DNA from: Paragonimus westermani
Taxonomy: Eukaryota; Platyhelminthes; Trematoda; Plagiorchiida; Troglotrematidae
DNA length: 64,000 nucleotides
Reading direction: 5' to 3'
NCBI GenBank assembly: GCA_008508345.1
Contig: QNGE01003891.1
Coordinates: 1 to 64,000, forward strand
Below, in pieces: positions 23,901-34,978 of this stretch (within the stretch, counting starts at the first letter, position 1; each line of letters starts with the position of its first letter). The notes beneath the pieces were generated by a model that worked only from the letters and a program-made list of their open reading frames with translations, ran no database searches and was not told the origin of the DNA. A program made the position numbers and the translations under genes.

Positions 23901-26900
23901 AATTGATTTTTTCTTCTTCTGGATTATTCAAGGTCAAATGATATTACACTGTTTGATATCCTGTTCGTTCCAACTAACCAACCAAACAGTTAGTGAGGTA
24001 AATGTTATTCCTATGACCATGTTTTCTCCCACACAACGCCTGCTTCTGCTTTTTGCCAAAAGGCAATAAGACTGTGCACCGACGCAGTGTTGTTTCGGCG
24101 TTAACGTTATGTTAACATTTTTTGGGGGAGATAATTTTCTTGTTCGTCATAAACACGCAAGTGAATTTATCCCAATGTTTCAATGACCAACCTGACAACC
24201 GCAATGATCGATCGGCACCGATAGATAGTCACACAGCGCAAAACCTATTCAGAAAGTCCGCCCATGTCGAGGTTTGGTTACTCACATCCACCATGAGAAG
24301 TAACCGACCCTCTGTATTGGCCTGTTATGACTAAAACATTTAGAAGAATGGTTGACTCATGTGATACCGGCTCATGACAATGTCTGTTTCAATGACTTGC
24401 CTCGTGGACTAAACAAACTCCCGTTGAACCGTCCAAGCGTATCGTTCGGTTTTAGCGGAACATTTGTAGCACATAACCATCTTATCATCACATGTATTTA
24501 TGTTCCTCTGGAATCTAATAGCCAAATTATCAGAGGGGAAAGGCACCTTATTTCGGGCCAGCGAACCATTAATAGTTCCTTTTCTGTGGCATATAAATAT
24601 ATAAAAGCTGATTTCGTTAGATTTCGCTTTCCAGTTACATACAAAATACTTACTTGAGACCCATTCTCGTGGCTCTGGAAAAAACCATGGTATTAATGGC
24701 AAATTGACGTGAAATAAAGGTCTTCGGTCTTATCCGCCTGCTAGTCTTCTAGTGGAAGTCCTCAACAGAAAGACTTTCACATCACTACCGGAAAGATGGT
24801 TTTCAGAGAGATATATGTAATTATTGTGGCTGAATGTATGCAACCCGTTAACTGTATTTCCAAATGATTGAAGACAATAACGTTCAAACAAATCCTGATT
24901 TACTATACAAATTCCTCCGTCCTTACTGCATGCAGTATGGACATACGGCTTAATCACAAGGTTCTGTTGTCAGTTTGGTGAATATGAAGCCTGGTTTTAT
25001 TTACCAAGATAACACACATTTCTTTAGCGCATACAGCCACAGTAGTAGGACTGCCGCCCGAAGTGGTAACTGACGGTTGATCTGAATACAAAAGCTGTTA
25101 CCACATTAGTAGTGGTAGCGGTCAACCCGTTAAACGCTAGCCCTTGAACAATTCAGCACTAGGATATAGGGTGAATAAATCAATGACTTTCCTTACTAGA
25201 ACAACAAAACCTTTTTACTGACAGTCGTACTATTGAAACTGAGGAAGCCGCTGAGCACCAGGATAGATATTGTTCTAAGATGAACTCAGAGAATTTCCTG
25301 CTTCGGACAGGCACAGACTTGACAGTGGAAAGTCTGATATCTGGCATTCATCACTACGTATCACAGAGAAAATTTACTGATTTTGACCGGCGTACATTGG
25401 ATAGCAGTGATGTCCTTCATGTTCACAAACAGTTCCATGCTGGGCTTGGGTCATGCTTATTGATCAGTCCACAGAATAATGGATGAATTGTTTACTGCGG
25501 ATCAGAGACAAACTCCACCTTAAGTGTTCATGAGACAAAGGTATCAGTAGATGCGCCATGTAGATATACAAAGCAAAAAATTATGAAATTGTGTGTAATT
25601 TCGTATGCTCACTTTAGCCTCAGGTGTGCACCATCACATGAAGAAAAACAGTTAAAATTAGGATCAACCTCAAAGTGTAGTCTGTGAGTAACAAGGAATT
25701 TGAAGATACAACAACTTTAAAGTTGTTGCGGGATGTTTCGGAACACTGAATGAAATTTAAACGCGCACCCAAGAAATCGTCCGGTAGTTACATCGCACAA
25801 ACACGAGCAGATTGCACTTCTCAGTAAGGTGCTAGCTATTAGTCAGGATTAGATGAATCGCCACCAGTGCAGTTAAGTATGTTACACTTCCACTACAGCT
25901 GCGCTTCGGTTGGCATTCAACGGGAGAGTTTTGGGAACTAGTACGGATCAGTGATCCTAGTAGAAGTCAGTTCCCTCTTATGCATCTTAATTTAGACGTT
26001 GAACAGAAGTACACACGACGTGTGAACGGAAACCGGAGTTGTTGTGGGCCGGAGTTCTGATTCCTAAACGCGAGCGTGCGCGTAGCATGGTAATCAGCGA
26101 GTTAGACAATAAAGATTGTGCTTTATTGAAAGCCTATTCGCTACAATATCACTCCACATTTGTTATCTGCTGACTTGTGTTTAACCAATCAAAGGAACTG
26201 ATTGTCAAAAGCCCATCTTCTATCTTACGGTAGGCACAGCTGAATCAGCACATTTGGTCGCATACACAACGTAGTATTAATTAAAATTAACTGGATGGTC
26301 ATTGTTTACCAGCGAGAGGTTTGGGCAACATGAGCTTTACTCGTAAGGTATGAAAAGTAAATCTAAACCAGCGTGTGATTACTAGTTTGGCAGTTAACAC
26401 ACATGTTCCACGAGTACGTGGATGGTGAAAACTCGTGTTTATCACAAGAGCAGATGGAAAGGAAACTAGGGCCTTGTGTTCAACTGATGGGTAATCCAAC
26501 TGATGCGTATGTCTGAACAAAGTCAAAATTGAGTGGTGCTCATCTAGCACATGTGTCAAATTTAGCCTGATAAAGTTTCGTTTACTAAACGACCTTATTT
26601 CTTATGGCTGATATAATGGATGTGGATGTTACGAACCATTAAGAATTGTGGCAAGAATAGACGCTCATCTACATAAGACAAAATCGATAGGGGCCGATTA
26701 GAGGCCGTCACTAGATGTGGGTTGGTCGAACCGTTCGATTTTCGGCTTCCCGTCAATGTAAAATAACAACCACATTCTGTATAAACCTATCAGATAATGA
26801 CTATTTTGAACGGATCTTTCTGTAGTCTTGGTACGTGAGCTTCATCATAAGTGCAATGTACCCAATTCACTATAACAGTTAATTTTGGCGTTCACTAAGT

Positions 26901-26965
26901 AGGTCAGTCCCATTTTGGACACGTGAGTCTTAAGGATTGGATTAACCACTCGTTTATTTTATGAT
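20961..26965. other. No recognisable gene
   Basis: Apart from possible 3' flank of the PLE up to about 21060, I see no family resemblance, array or RNA gene in this 6 kb. All open frames are about 100 codons or shorter and lack motifs or convincing splice context. Confidence 0.45.
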
Positions 26966-26977
26966 AAGAACGCCATT
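26966..26977. repeat. Left 12-bp direct repeat, probable target-site duplication
   Basis: AAGAACGCCATT here is repeated exactly at 27237-27248. The pair brackets the inverted PLE fragment. PLE insertions are known to make target-site duplications of variable length. Confidence 0.6.
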
Positions 26978-27066
26978 TGTAAGATATCCGCACCAAATTT
27001 AGTACGAATGAAGTTGAATAGTTTGGGCATCGTGTTTAACATGTTACTGATGAAGAGATTGGGAAT

Positions 27067-27135
27067 AACAACGCTACGAGCAAGTTGTAATACTCTACGT
27101 TTCAACCACCACGGGTGGCCTTCCTCAGGATTGTT
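27067..27135 (-). ncRNA. Hammerhead-ribozyme-like motif, minus strand
   Basis: On the minus strand the core order is CTGAGGA, a 7-bp stem II (GGCCACC with GGTGGTT, including two G-U pairs), GAAAC, a short stem III (AC/GT with GAG/CTC) and the cleavage-type triplet GTA. Stem I could form between AACAATC (27135-27129) and GCGTTGTT (27074-27067) with one bulge. One extra A lies between the conserved A and stem II, which is not canonical. Hammerhead ribozymes are documented in the terminal repeats of PLEs, and that context fits. Confidence 0.4.
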
Positions 27136-27147
27136 TTAATCGATTAC

Positions 27148-27218
27148 AACACTCCTGAGGAAGGCCACCCGAGGTGGTTGAAACGTAGAGTATTACAATT
27201 TGCTCGTAGCACTGTGTT
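27148..27218 (+). ncRNA. Hammerhead-ribozyme-like motif, plus strand
   Basis: This is the mirror copy of the motif on the opposite arm. CTGAGGA is at 27155-27161, stem II is 27163-27169 with 27173-27179, GAAAC is at 27180-27184, and the putative GTA cleavage triplet is at 27206-27208. Stem I would pair AACAC (27148-27152) with GTGTT (27214-27218), with internal bulges. It carries the same extra A before stem II. Activity cannot be judged by eye. Confidence 0.38.
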
Positions 27219-27236
27219 ATTCTCAATCTGTTTATC

Positions 27237-27248
27237 AAGAACGCCATT
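27237..27248. repeat. Right 12-bp direct repeat, probable target-site duplication
   Basis: AAGAACGCCATT, identical to 26966-26977, directly abuts the right arm of the inverted PLE fragment. Confidence 0.6.
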
Positions 27249-30200
27249 GTTTTCATCAACAATAATAATACTTTAACAGTTGATTTTGATGCATAGCTGT
27301 CACACAGTAGACAAGCACAGCAATTGTTTGCAGATAAGTGTTGAGACTTACTGAATGCTTAACACTACTTTTAAAGTGGAACACTATATTAAAGGACTTA
27401 CAATTTATGAACAAACAGCCGAGGTGCAAGTGAGTGTAAGATGAGATTCATGAGATAGGTTTCTTGCTGCCTTCTCATCCTGACATTACTGCTGACTCCT
27501 TATTAACGTAGAGTTGAAAGGTGTGTACGACTTTACGGTAATGAGCGCACCCGATTCTTATCAAGTGTGACCATCGGTACTGTAAATCATGAGGGTGCTA
27601 GTGAGGAGGGCTCTATCGACCTGAAATGTTCGATTTAATAACTGTTAATCTACCCTTAACTGTCTTCATATCTTTGTGTATGTCTCGAACAGCTCGACAT
27701 TCGACCGAAAGTCAGCAAATAGTTCACGGACCTTCGGACGGTTAGTTGTCAGTCTCTGATATTTAGACGATCCATCGAAATTTGTGTTTCTATAAGGACC
27801 GCTTGACTGAGTGTACCTCGTCTAGATATCCAAAATATGCGCTGCCTGACCCTAGCTTACTGGAAGGTGTCACTCGGTAAGTTTGACTGAACCTAGACGG
27901 CAGTGACTAATGTTTTCGAAACAACGGCTACTCAGAAAGTCAGTTAGTACAGAATCGGCTACCGTTAACACGTGAAAGCAACCGTCTAGTTTAGACAAAT
28001 CAGTAAGCAGGGGACTTTTAAACCAAAGTGCTGGTTTATGGGATCTTTACAACTACCGTGTCATACGTAATCTCCAGACATGCTATATCCGGATTGTCAG
28101 ATAGTCGCATGACCCTCTAAACGAGATATGAATGCCACTAAAGTCCAAAGGGTATGCAGGCGTGTATTTTTGTGGTAATACAGTGCATCAAGTTAGCAAA
28201 GATAGTACGACTGACGATGTGTGTCCTATTCAACGAATCCATTTCAGGTACTCAGATCAAATAGGAACGAAAGAGAGAACCGTGTCTTCCAGTGCACTGC
28301 ATAGCAAACGGTTGTATGCTGTTCGATTCGGAGAATCGTTTGGCAACTTTTTCGCGAAATAAACACGCTTTCTACGGACAATCTAGCTTTAAGTGAAGCT
28401 TAAGAATTGGATTTGACTGCAAATTGCCTCAGGTGAATTGGTTTTCGTCGCCACTGCTTTCCGCTATCTAGTCCACTAGTGTAAGCCTGGTGCCATCCAG
28501 TAACAGTTTGCGGACTCAGATGCTGGCACTGTATAACCCACTATGGGTGTGTGTAGGTATCTTGCCAACTAATTACTTACTGGGACAGGTGAATGTTCAA
28601 AGTTGAAAAATTAGTCAGATTTAGGTCAACTGACTGAAAAACGTCTCTGGTATATGAAGAAGTACTAATTTCACCAGTCTTAAAATGTGTGAAGTTGGGT
28701 TAGGCCACATTAGAATCCCCAACGGTTGGTTTTAAAAATTGGTTGGTTTGATTATCTCACTTCTTTCAGTGTACATTAGTCAGTACAGTGCGATGTATCA
28801 TTCAAGCACAAGTGGTTTACGCAGATTTGGCAAGTCTGTTTACATGAATTTTAGATCTTGGGAGGAATTAGCTGTGAACCGGACGTTCTGGAAAAGTATG
28901 ACAGGCATCCGAAAGTTGAGTCGGCAATTACCGCGAGGCCATGAACAGAAGCACATGGAGCCATCGGTGTTATGGGTCGTGGTAACATGACTATATGGCA
29001 CCACGATATGTGTGGCCACAAATGCGATGATTTCCTCAGACTAGTAAGTCATCAGCATTTTCATAATATACCATCGGCTAGAAGACAGCGGGTACATTAA
29101 GCTGAAATAAGCCATGCCAATTGTTTTCATCATAGCCTTTTCTTCGAACAACAACCACGGTTGTTTGTCAACTCATCATAGACCTGGATCTCTAGGCAGC
29201 TTACCTATGTTCTCTTTCAGCTTTGTTGATGTACTGTTTAGTAAATATCTCGTCTGTTTTTCAGTCCAACCTTGAATCTTGTGTTTTCTCCAAATCCTTT
29301 CTAGAGTGCACTAACATGTACCCCAGTATTGGACTACTTTTTACGTTGCATTTTCAACACTGTTCTCACCAAACTAGATCTTATTAACGGAGTCGCTCTC
29401 TGTTTACTTCGGGGAATATGAGCTTCACTTTCTTGCCAGCTAATCTAGTGGCTAACCAGCATTGGCTGACTGAGCACAAAGGCCTCATTCGCGCGTCTGC
29501 GGGATTTATTCCTTCAGGTCTACACTGGATATCTAGCATATAAATGGAACAGCAACGGGTAAAGCACGAGCCAATTGTGGCGGTGGTTATGCATATTCGT
29601 CCTTTGGTGTCGGTCACCGCAATAGGTTAAACTGAGACGGATGTCACTAATCATATTAACATTATTCAAAACTCCAAAAATCCCGATGGTTGTAGCGTAA
29701 TACGTAATAATTAATACCAACCGAGTCGCGCTGTTTATTAAATTGAAAATGATTGTGAGGGCATCACCATGGAAGCAATTCCAAATCTGCATTATGCGAA
29801 CCATGTTGCACTCCGCTTGAAGGCACCATTTTTTCACCTAATCTTGGTATTAAACAAAATCTTCGCCACTCACATAGTACGAATGTTCAAACCGTTGTTC
29901 CATTACTTTGAAAACTGTAGCTATGATGCAAATCTACCATCACATAATCAACTGTCGTATTATGGAACGTTCTCATGTACATTTATGTACGAAATCCAAC
30001 TAAAGTATGATCACACCAGCCCAACCAACGAGACAAATCCTTGGATAGACCCCCAACACGTCATCGGTGTTTCGATTTATTTATCATGTATGTATGGTAA
30101 GAAACAAGTGAATGAGGAAACCCATTTTTCCTCCACCAACACTTTGTTTCTCAACTCAGAGAAAAAAAAATTATGAAACAGAAAGTTAAATGTAGAAAAA

Positions 30201-30572
30201 TTTCTCTCCCTTCTGTCTATCGATTTTCCATCATGCCACTCATGCACGTCAGGTATATTTGAGCTCTCAACACACCAGTTCTGTCCGCACATGTTGACTG
30301 GACATAGTATGTATATGTATGTATATAAACGTGAGTTAATTTGTAACACTTTACGCTCGAATCTGAATGGATTTGGCTCAGGTGAGCTGAGAATTATTTT
30401 TACATGCACGAGCCCTGAGTGTATTTTGTATATCAAACTTTGATGATAGTATTGGTTAACAAGGGACAAGCTGTACCATAGCTAACAGGACTCATCAGAA
30501 GAATTAACGTATAAACATTCTGTCTGTCCAATACAATCGGGGAACTATACATTTTGCGATTTTAGCTGTTTG
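27249..30572. other. No recognisable gene
   Basis: Mostly unrecognised. A stretch at 28739-28990 (+) ends in RSWEELAVNRTFWKSM, which faintly recalls the last residues of some LINE reverse transcriptase ORFs, but upstream RT motifs are lacking. A 135-codon ORF at 29769-30176 and a 130-codon antisense ORF at 30077-30469 show no motifs. Confidence 0.4.
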
Positions 30573-30815
30573 CCGAAATGGGTTCAAGGTGTCACTGTTC
30601 AGTCTACATCGTTCGTCTCAGAATCACGCAAACTTCCGGCTTCGTCTATCGCCAGATACATGTTGGGCAGCGGTCACCGGACTAATCTCGAATCAACATT
30701 CAATATTATAATGCACCACACCAATCGGCGCTTCGTGCGTGTTGCTAAGGCGGTCCCGATTGGCCGTCTGAAATCAACTTTGTGTGTGCAAGTCTTTGAC
30801 TTCCATGGATCTCGA
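30573..30815 (+). pseudogene. Penelope-like element: GIY-YIG endonuclease C-terminal fragment
   Basis: The reading frame gives PKWVQGV, then LPASSIARYMLGSGHR (about 30633-30680), then RVAKAVPIGRLKSTLCVQ (about 30729-30782). This is the order seen at the C-terminal side of PLE GIY-YIG nucleases: the W-rich segment after the arginine helix, an IA.H..E.GH-like block, then an AEA..I..LKP.LCVQ-like block. Usual residues are replaced in places, for example AKAVPIG where AEAxAI is typical. The N-terminal GIY and YIG strands and the reverse transcriptase are not visible upstream, so this is an isolated relic. Confidence 0.65.
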
Positions 30816-31512
30816 ATAGTTTTGCGCTGTTCTTCTCCACCTCATTTGCTCTTTTCTTTCTTCACCTTCCACCACCCCACTAGTGTCTTCTATATACGTT
30901 CCTGGTTATTGTTATTTGGGGCAATACGAAATGTTGACATCCACTAGTGTCCGTCTTCTTACTGGTATATTCAAATGTACCAAATAGGCGAATTACTTCC
31001 AGCTTTAAAGTCTGTAACGTGGTCAGAAGTTTGGTTATAAAGGTTGTAAAGTAAGCGAAAAGATGCGTAAAAACGTGTTATAAATTTGTTGCAAGTGATC
31101 GTGAACCCGTGATAAATACAATTAAAAAGTAATTAAAATGTTAACCACTTAATTTAGATTTTTGAAGTGGATATTACTTTCCTATTTTCATGCATAACAG
31201 TCCATCCCTGTTCACGCCATGCCTTCCTCTAAAAAACGTTAATTTGGACCACAAACTATGGTAGGATGAACAGAGTATGACCAAACTTGAAGCATGCAAG
31301 CAATGACAAAAACTAGCTTTATTAAAGTGTTCTCGCGGACATCACCGCAGAGATGACAACCTTCGTTGGTCTTGCTAACGGCTGATTTAGGACAGTGCAC
31401 ATCATATAGTAAATAAAATTTTATGCCAATCCAGTGGTAAGACCTTGAAGAGAAAACGGTAGTCCGGGACATTCTGATAATTAACGTTACATTGTTAGAA
31501 TCAGTTACTTAC

Positions 31513-32041
31513 CGGATCCTTGATAAATCCATGTACTAGCTCCTACTGTACAAAATAAGCAAATGGATGCTATGCTTGCTATTCCAACAGCACCGATTCT
31601 GGCCTTCGCAAAAATATTATGGTCCCAATATTCGGAGAATTCTTCAACCTCCGAGGTGATGATATTAATGGCCACTTTGGAAGGGTCTCCGACGGTTAGT
31701 CGAGCAGTTGTTGTGGGGCCAGGTAAAGATGTTGACGTCAGCGCTGTGAATTGTGACTGTTTTTGACCCTTAATTCCAGGAGGATAGGTGGAAGCATATC
31801 CTAACACGCTCGAAGCCAAACTGACATTCACCGGTATCACTGTTGCACATGAGGACTCTATGATAGGTTCATTTGGTACAAATGGCTGTCGATCGGCACT
31901 GTTTGAATACGGTCTCATTATGCGTGTCACGTGAGTGTTCACTTCTTGTCCGTCAGTAGCTGGAGACATAGATTCTTGATCTTCAGGATGTGAGTCGTAT
32001 TGGTCTTTAGATGTTTCGGTTCTAAGCAATCTTTTTTCGAT
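31513..32041 (-). CDS. Minus-strand gene, exon 3: hydrophilic region then a membrane segment
   Basis: The exon begins after a good acceptor (a pyrimidine-rich stretch ending TACTCTTCAG) and ends at a consensus donor (GGATCCG|GTAAGT). It holds 176 codons plus one base, phase 0 in and phase 1 out, and joins exon 2 in frame. It encodes a Ser/Thr/Pro-rich hydrophilic region (SHPEDQESMSPATDGQ; TSTSLPGPTTTARL), then an acidic patch (SEVEEFSEYWDH). A hydrophobic segment follows (about 31590-31530, RIGAVGIASIASICLFCTV), then STWIYQ. A positively charged lead, one helix and an aromatic W-Y exit recall the first helix of tetraspan PMP22/claudin/stargazin-type proteins, but that likeness is only suggestive. 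The gene continues left; I did not find the next exon. Confidence 0.72.
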
Positions 32042-34675
32042 CTGAAGAGTACATATGGTTGAACAATAAAAACTCAGAAAAGTTGAAGTTATCTCTGAAG
32101 CTAGGTGATTAGAACATTTATTTTTAAACGGGTTGGTCCTATGACAAAATTTAGAATGTCAGCCTACATTGCAACTTTTGCTTGTTCCAAACAATGTGTG
32201 CGTAAGACAGTAGATATAAATACAAAAATATTTCAATGAAACTGTAAATCACAAACTGGTTTTCGGGATTGGTCTAATTAACCACCCCACGCAATTCACT
32301 TCCACGTTGAAGTCGATTTCATTTTTATTAATGAAGCTGCTTTGTATCACTATTGTATTGTTTGGATATTTTCAGCCCCAACTTTTTGCTTGAATATCGT
32401 CCTCTTAAGGTTTTTGCAGCTCCACGACATACGGTTTTTTAGATGACTGTCGTACAATCTGTCTGTAAAATTGGCTTGTTAATTTGAATATCTCAAGCTT
32501 ACTGTCTTTATGGGGTTATCAACAGACTTGTGTATATTAGTGTCCTCTAGGCCTTAGTTATTAGGAGAAGGTGAAGTAGCGGACTATTGGCTAGTTGTGT
32601 CTGTTCGAGAAAAATATCATGAGGATACGAAACGCATCCGTTCTACAGATTACCAACAAACCTTCACTCAACTGTGCAAATAAATGGTCCGATATATACT
32701 AAACGTTAAGACATAAATAATTAGTGACAACTTTAAAATCTTGTAACCTTTGCTATCGCACAATATCCTAGAACCTAGTCGATCACACACCGAATTTACT
32801 GACGTTGAAGCCAACTTCATTTTTCAATAACTAATTGGGCGGTTCATTGTTTCCACGTTACACACTTATCTGAATCCATTTGAAGTCTGCGTATTCTTAG
32901 TAATCATAAACTGTAACTCTGTTTTTGTCACATATCCGGTCAAATATGAAGTTCCGAAAAAACAGACTATTTTTTGTCAATTTTTGGAAGCAGCATGTAT
33001 AGTTGGGTTGATCACACAGCTTAGGATAAGAATTTTTATCGTCGTAGAATCCTCAAACGATGATTGCTAAAGAATGCGAATTTATCTGCCACGAATCTCT
33101 TGTGAAAGAGTACTGTCTTCTTAATTTCCAACCGACTGAAGTTTCCTGAAGAGTACGAGGTTGCGAAAACCACTTTGTTGCTGGAAACCTTACTTGTCTG
33201 TAAAAAATATTTAATATTCTCAAACAATACTCTCAAACCTTGAACCAGCTGATGATATGAACATTAAATCTGGACAAAAAATGATAAGTTTTAGAATACT
33301 GTGCTGAAAATGTCCAAAGCTTGAAGATAGCAACAACTGAAAACCCAGTAATTAATGTGTGCCATCTTGCATTACAGCGATTTTAATAAACCACCCGCTA
33401 GTTATATGAAACTCTTGTTCACCGATGGAATACTTACACCATTAGTTTGATGCGAATCATAGAAAAAATAGAATTCCGGCTATATTTGTGTTGGAAAAAA
33501 ATCATTTTGAAAATTTTGAATGAGTTTGAGTATGAAAAGTTGTGTTGCATACGGTGATGGATAGAGGGTATGAAAACGAATTGTAAGCTTGTATTTTCAA
33601 AGCTAGCGTGAGCGCTAGTAGTCTGGTGTAAATCTGGTGATCGAAGAGAATCACATTCAAGTTCAAGGCGTGCATATCTCTGAGAAATTTGTGACATCGG
33701 TACTATTCTCTGGTCACGAAGGAAACTAAGCAGATTGTTAACTCGCCTCGGGTGGTGTTAATAAGCAAACAACGATGCGATTAAGGAACAGACGGCCAAC
33801 TGGATCCAATATTTCAATTCTCATGAATGCATGGAGTTTAGGTATGGAGGTCATATATTTGAAACGCAAACATGTTGCAGGTACGGTGAGTGGTAGACTC
33901 AAGGTACGAGCGGGACATTGAAAACTTGTGTTTAGAGGATGGAAGACATGTATCAATAGTTTGACCACCGTAGATCGCTTTCGTCTTCCCACAGGGTACC
34001 TCGTGTCTGAAATGGTCCGTGAATAGAGACTGTCTGAGGTCAGCGGTCAATAGAATCCGGTTATCCTGAAGTTGTCATGATTTGGTTTAGTTGTCTGAGA
34101 GCTTAAAGTATCTGATGAAGCGGGCACTGAAATTTCAAGAATGTCCCTTATAGTTCCATCGGATTCTCACATGCAACCGGACTGTCGCACCGATGACAGT
34201 TGCATGTAGGGACGTTGACTATTTGAGTTTAAACAGGAGAATCTCTTTGAACTAGGTGAGTTTCATTTCTCACTTCCGTTCTACTTTTTATCAGCTGCCT
34301 GCCGACTGCATCTAACCGTCATTGTCAATACCCTTGCACAACTCACTGACTCTCGGAAAGGCGCAGACGCCCATCCAGATTAGGCAGACATCTGATGACA
34401 CCTTATATGGGCTGAATCGCCTCTGTTACGAGAAAATGGAATTGAATGAAAGCCACTTGAAGACGCCATTTGACAAGCATCCAGATTGACAACACACACC
34501 TTGAGTTGGACAAATGAGTGAGTTTACCGGCTGTCCAACGAATTTGGTCAAGAGAGTTTTAGCAGCCACGAAAAAGTTAGACTCCACTTTGTTAGCGCCA
34601 GCAGAAAAACCATTTGGATTTCCGGACATCTGTGGGGTTTAGGCAACCTGAGGCTTAGTCGGTAAGCGATATTGC
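32042..34675. other. Intron 2 (right-to-left), 5'-distal part; nothing recognised
   Basis: Within the roughly 10.2-kb intron 42267-32042 of the minus-strand gene. There is a faint local similarity between 32290-32335 and 32790-32835 (both with ACGTTGAAG and TTCATTTTT), possibly an old duplication. No element was identified. Confidence 0.4.
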
Positions 34676-34978
34676 TGTAAAATACGCAGCCTCGATTGTG
34701 AGTAGTATTGTGCGTATATTCGGAAACTAAGGGACAAACTTCAAAGCCAGGAAGACTATGGACCAGAAAGGACTATCGGAATAGTGTGTACGCACTATGG
34801 AGAAAATGCCACCAGGGCGAATGACAAATTATTATCCACTGTGTGCGAGTGCACGTCAACCGTACAGATGAGTGTAAGTGTTCGTAGCCCCCGGCGTTGA
34901 CACAAATTGTACGGGATTTTGTGCGACAAACAATGTTGCAGGCCAAGTGTCTTTAGCTGTCACGACAGTATCACAGCA
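34676..34978 (+). repeat. Solo-LTR-like copy of the Ty3/Gypsy element at 48.1 kb
   Basis: This 303-base segment aligns from end to end with 48147-48448 (302 bases). Shared landmarks are TGTA plus GCAGCCTC at the left end, GCGTATATTCGG, GGACCAGA, ACTATCGGAATAG, TGCCACCA, AGTGCACGTCA, CAACAAACAACGTTGCAGGCCA-like sequence and a final CA. The TG...CA ends are those of a long terminal repeat. No gag or pol follows on the right, so it is most likely a solo LTR. The 5-base flanks (ATTGC and TTCTT) do not match, so no target duplication is preserved. Confidence 0.72.

Larger units (their letters stand above)
26978..27236 (-). mobile_element. Inverted Penelope-like 5' fragment
   Basis: This 259-base insert consists of two inverted arms (27048-27130 and 27153-27237, the last base falling in the flanking repeat) that are nearly perfect over their inner 56 bases, around a 22-base loop. 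Only the left arm continues into coding-like sequence. Read on the minus strand it gives NLFISNMLNTMPKLFNFIR and then FGADILQ. The same reading pattern recurs at 50582-50349 (minus): FNTFIRNMLNNM, SEFIRNRF, DADIL. Conservation of amino acids rather than bases between the two loci suggests that part of a PLE ORF start is preserved. The arrangement matches a 5'-truncated or template-switched PLE insertion carrying an inverted terminal piece. Confidence 0.6.

Noticed and set aside
28739..28990. A possible LINE C-terminal tail (RSWEELAVNRTFWKSM)
   Set aside because: The similarity is limited to one short block and no reverse transcriptase motif lies upstream.
30573..30815. Linking the endonuclease relic to the 27-kb PLE insert as one 3.5-kb element
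   Set aside because: The 27-kb insert is closed by its own 12-bp direct repeats, and no reverse transcriptase lies between the two.
31563..31766. A plus-strand ORF of 67 codons
   Set aside because: It is the antisense shadow of exon 3 of the minus-strand gene.
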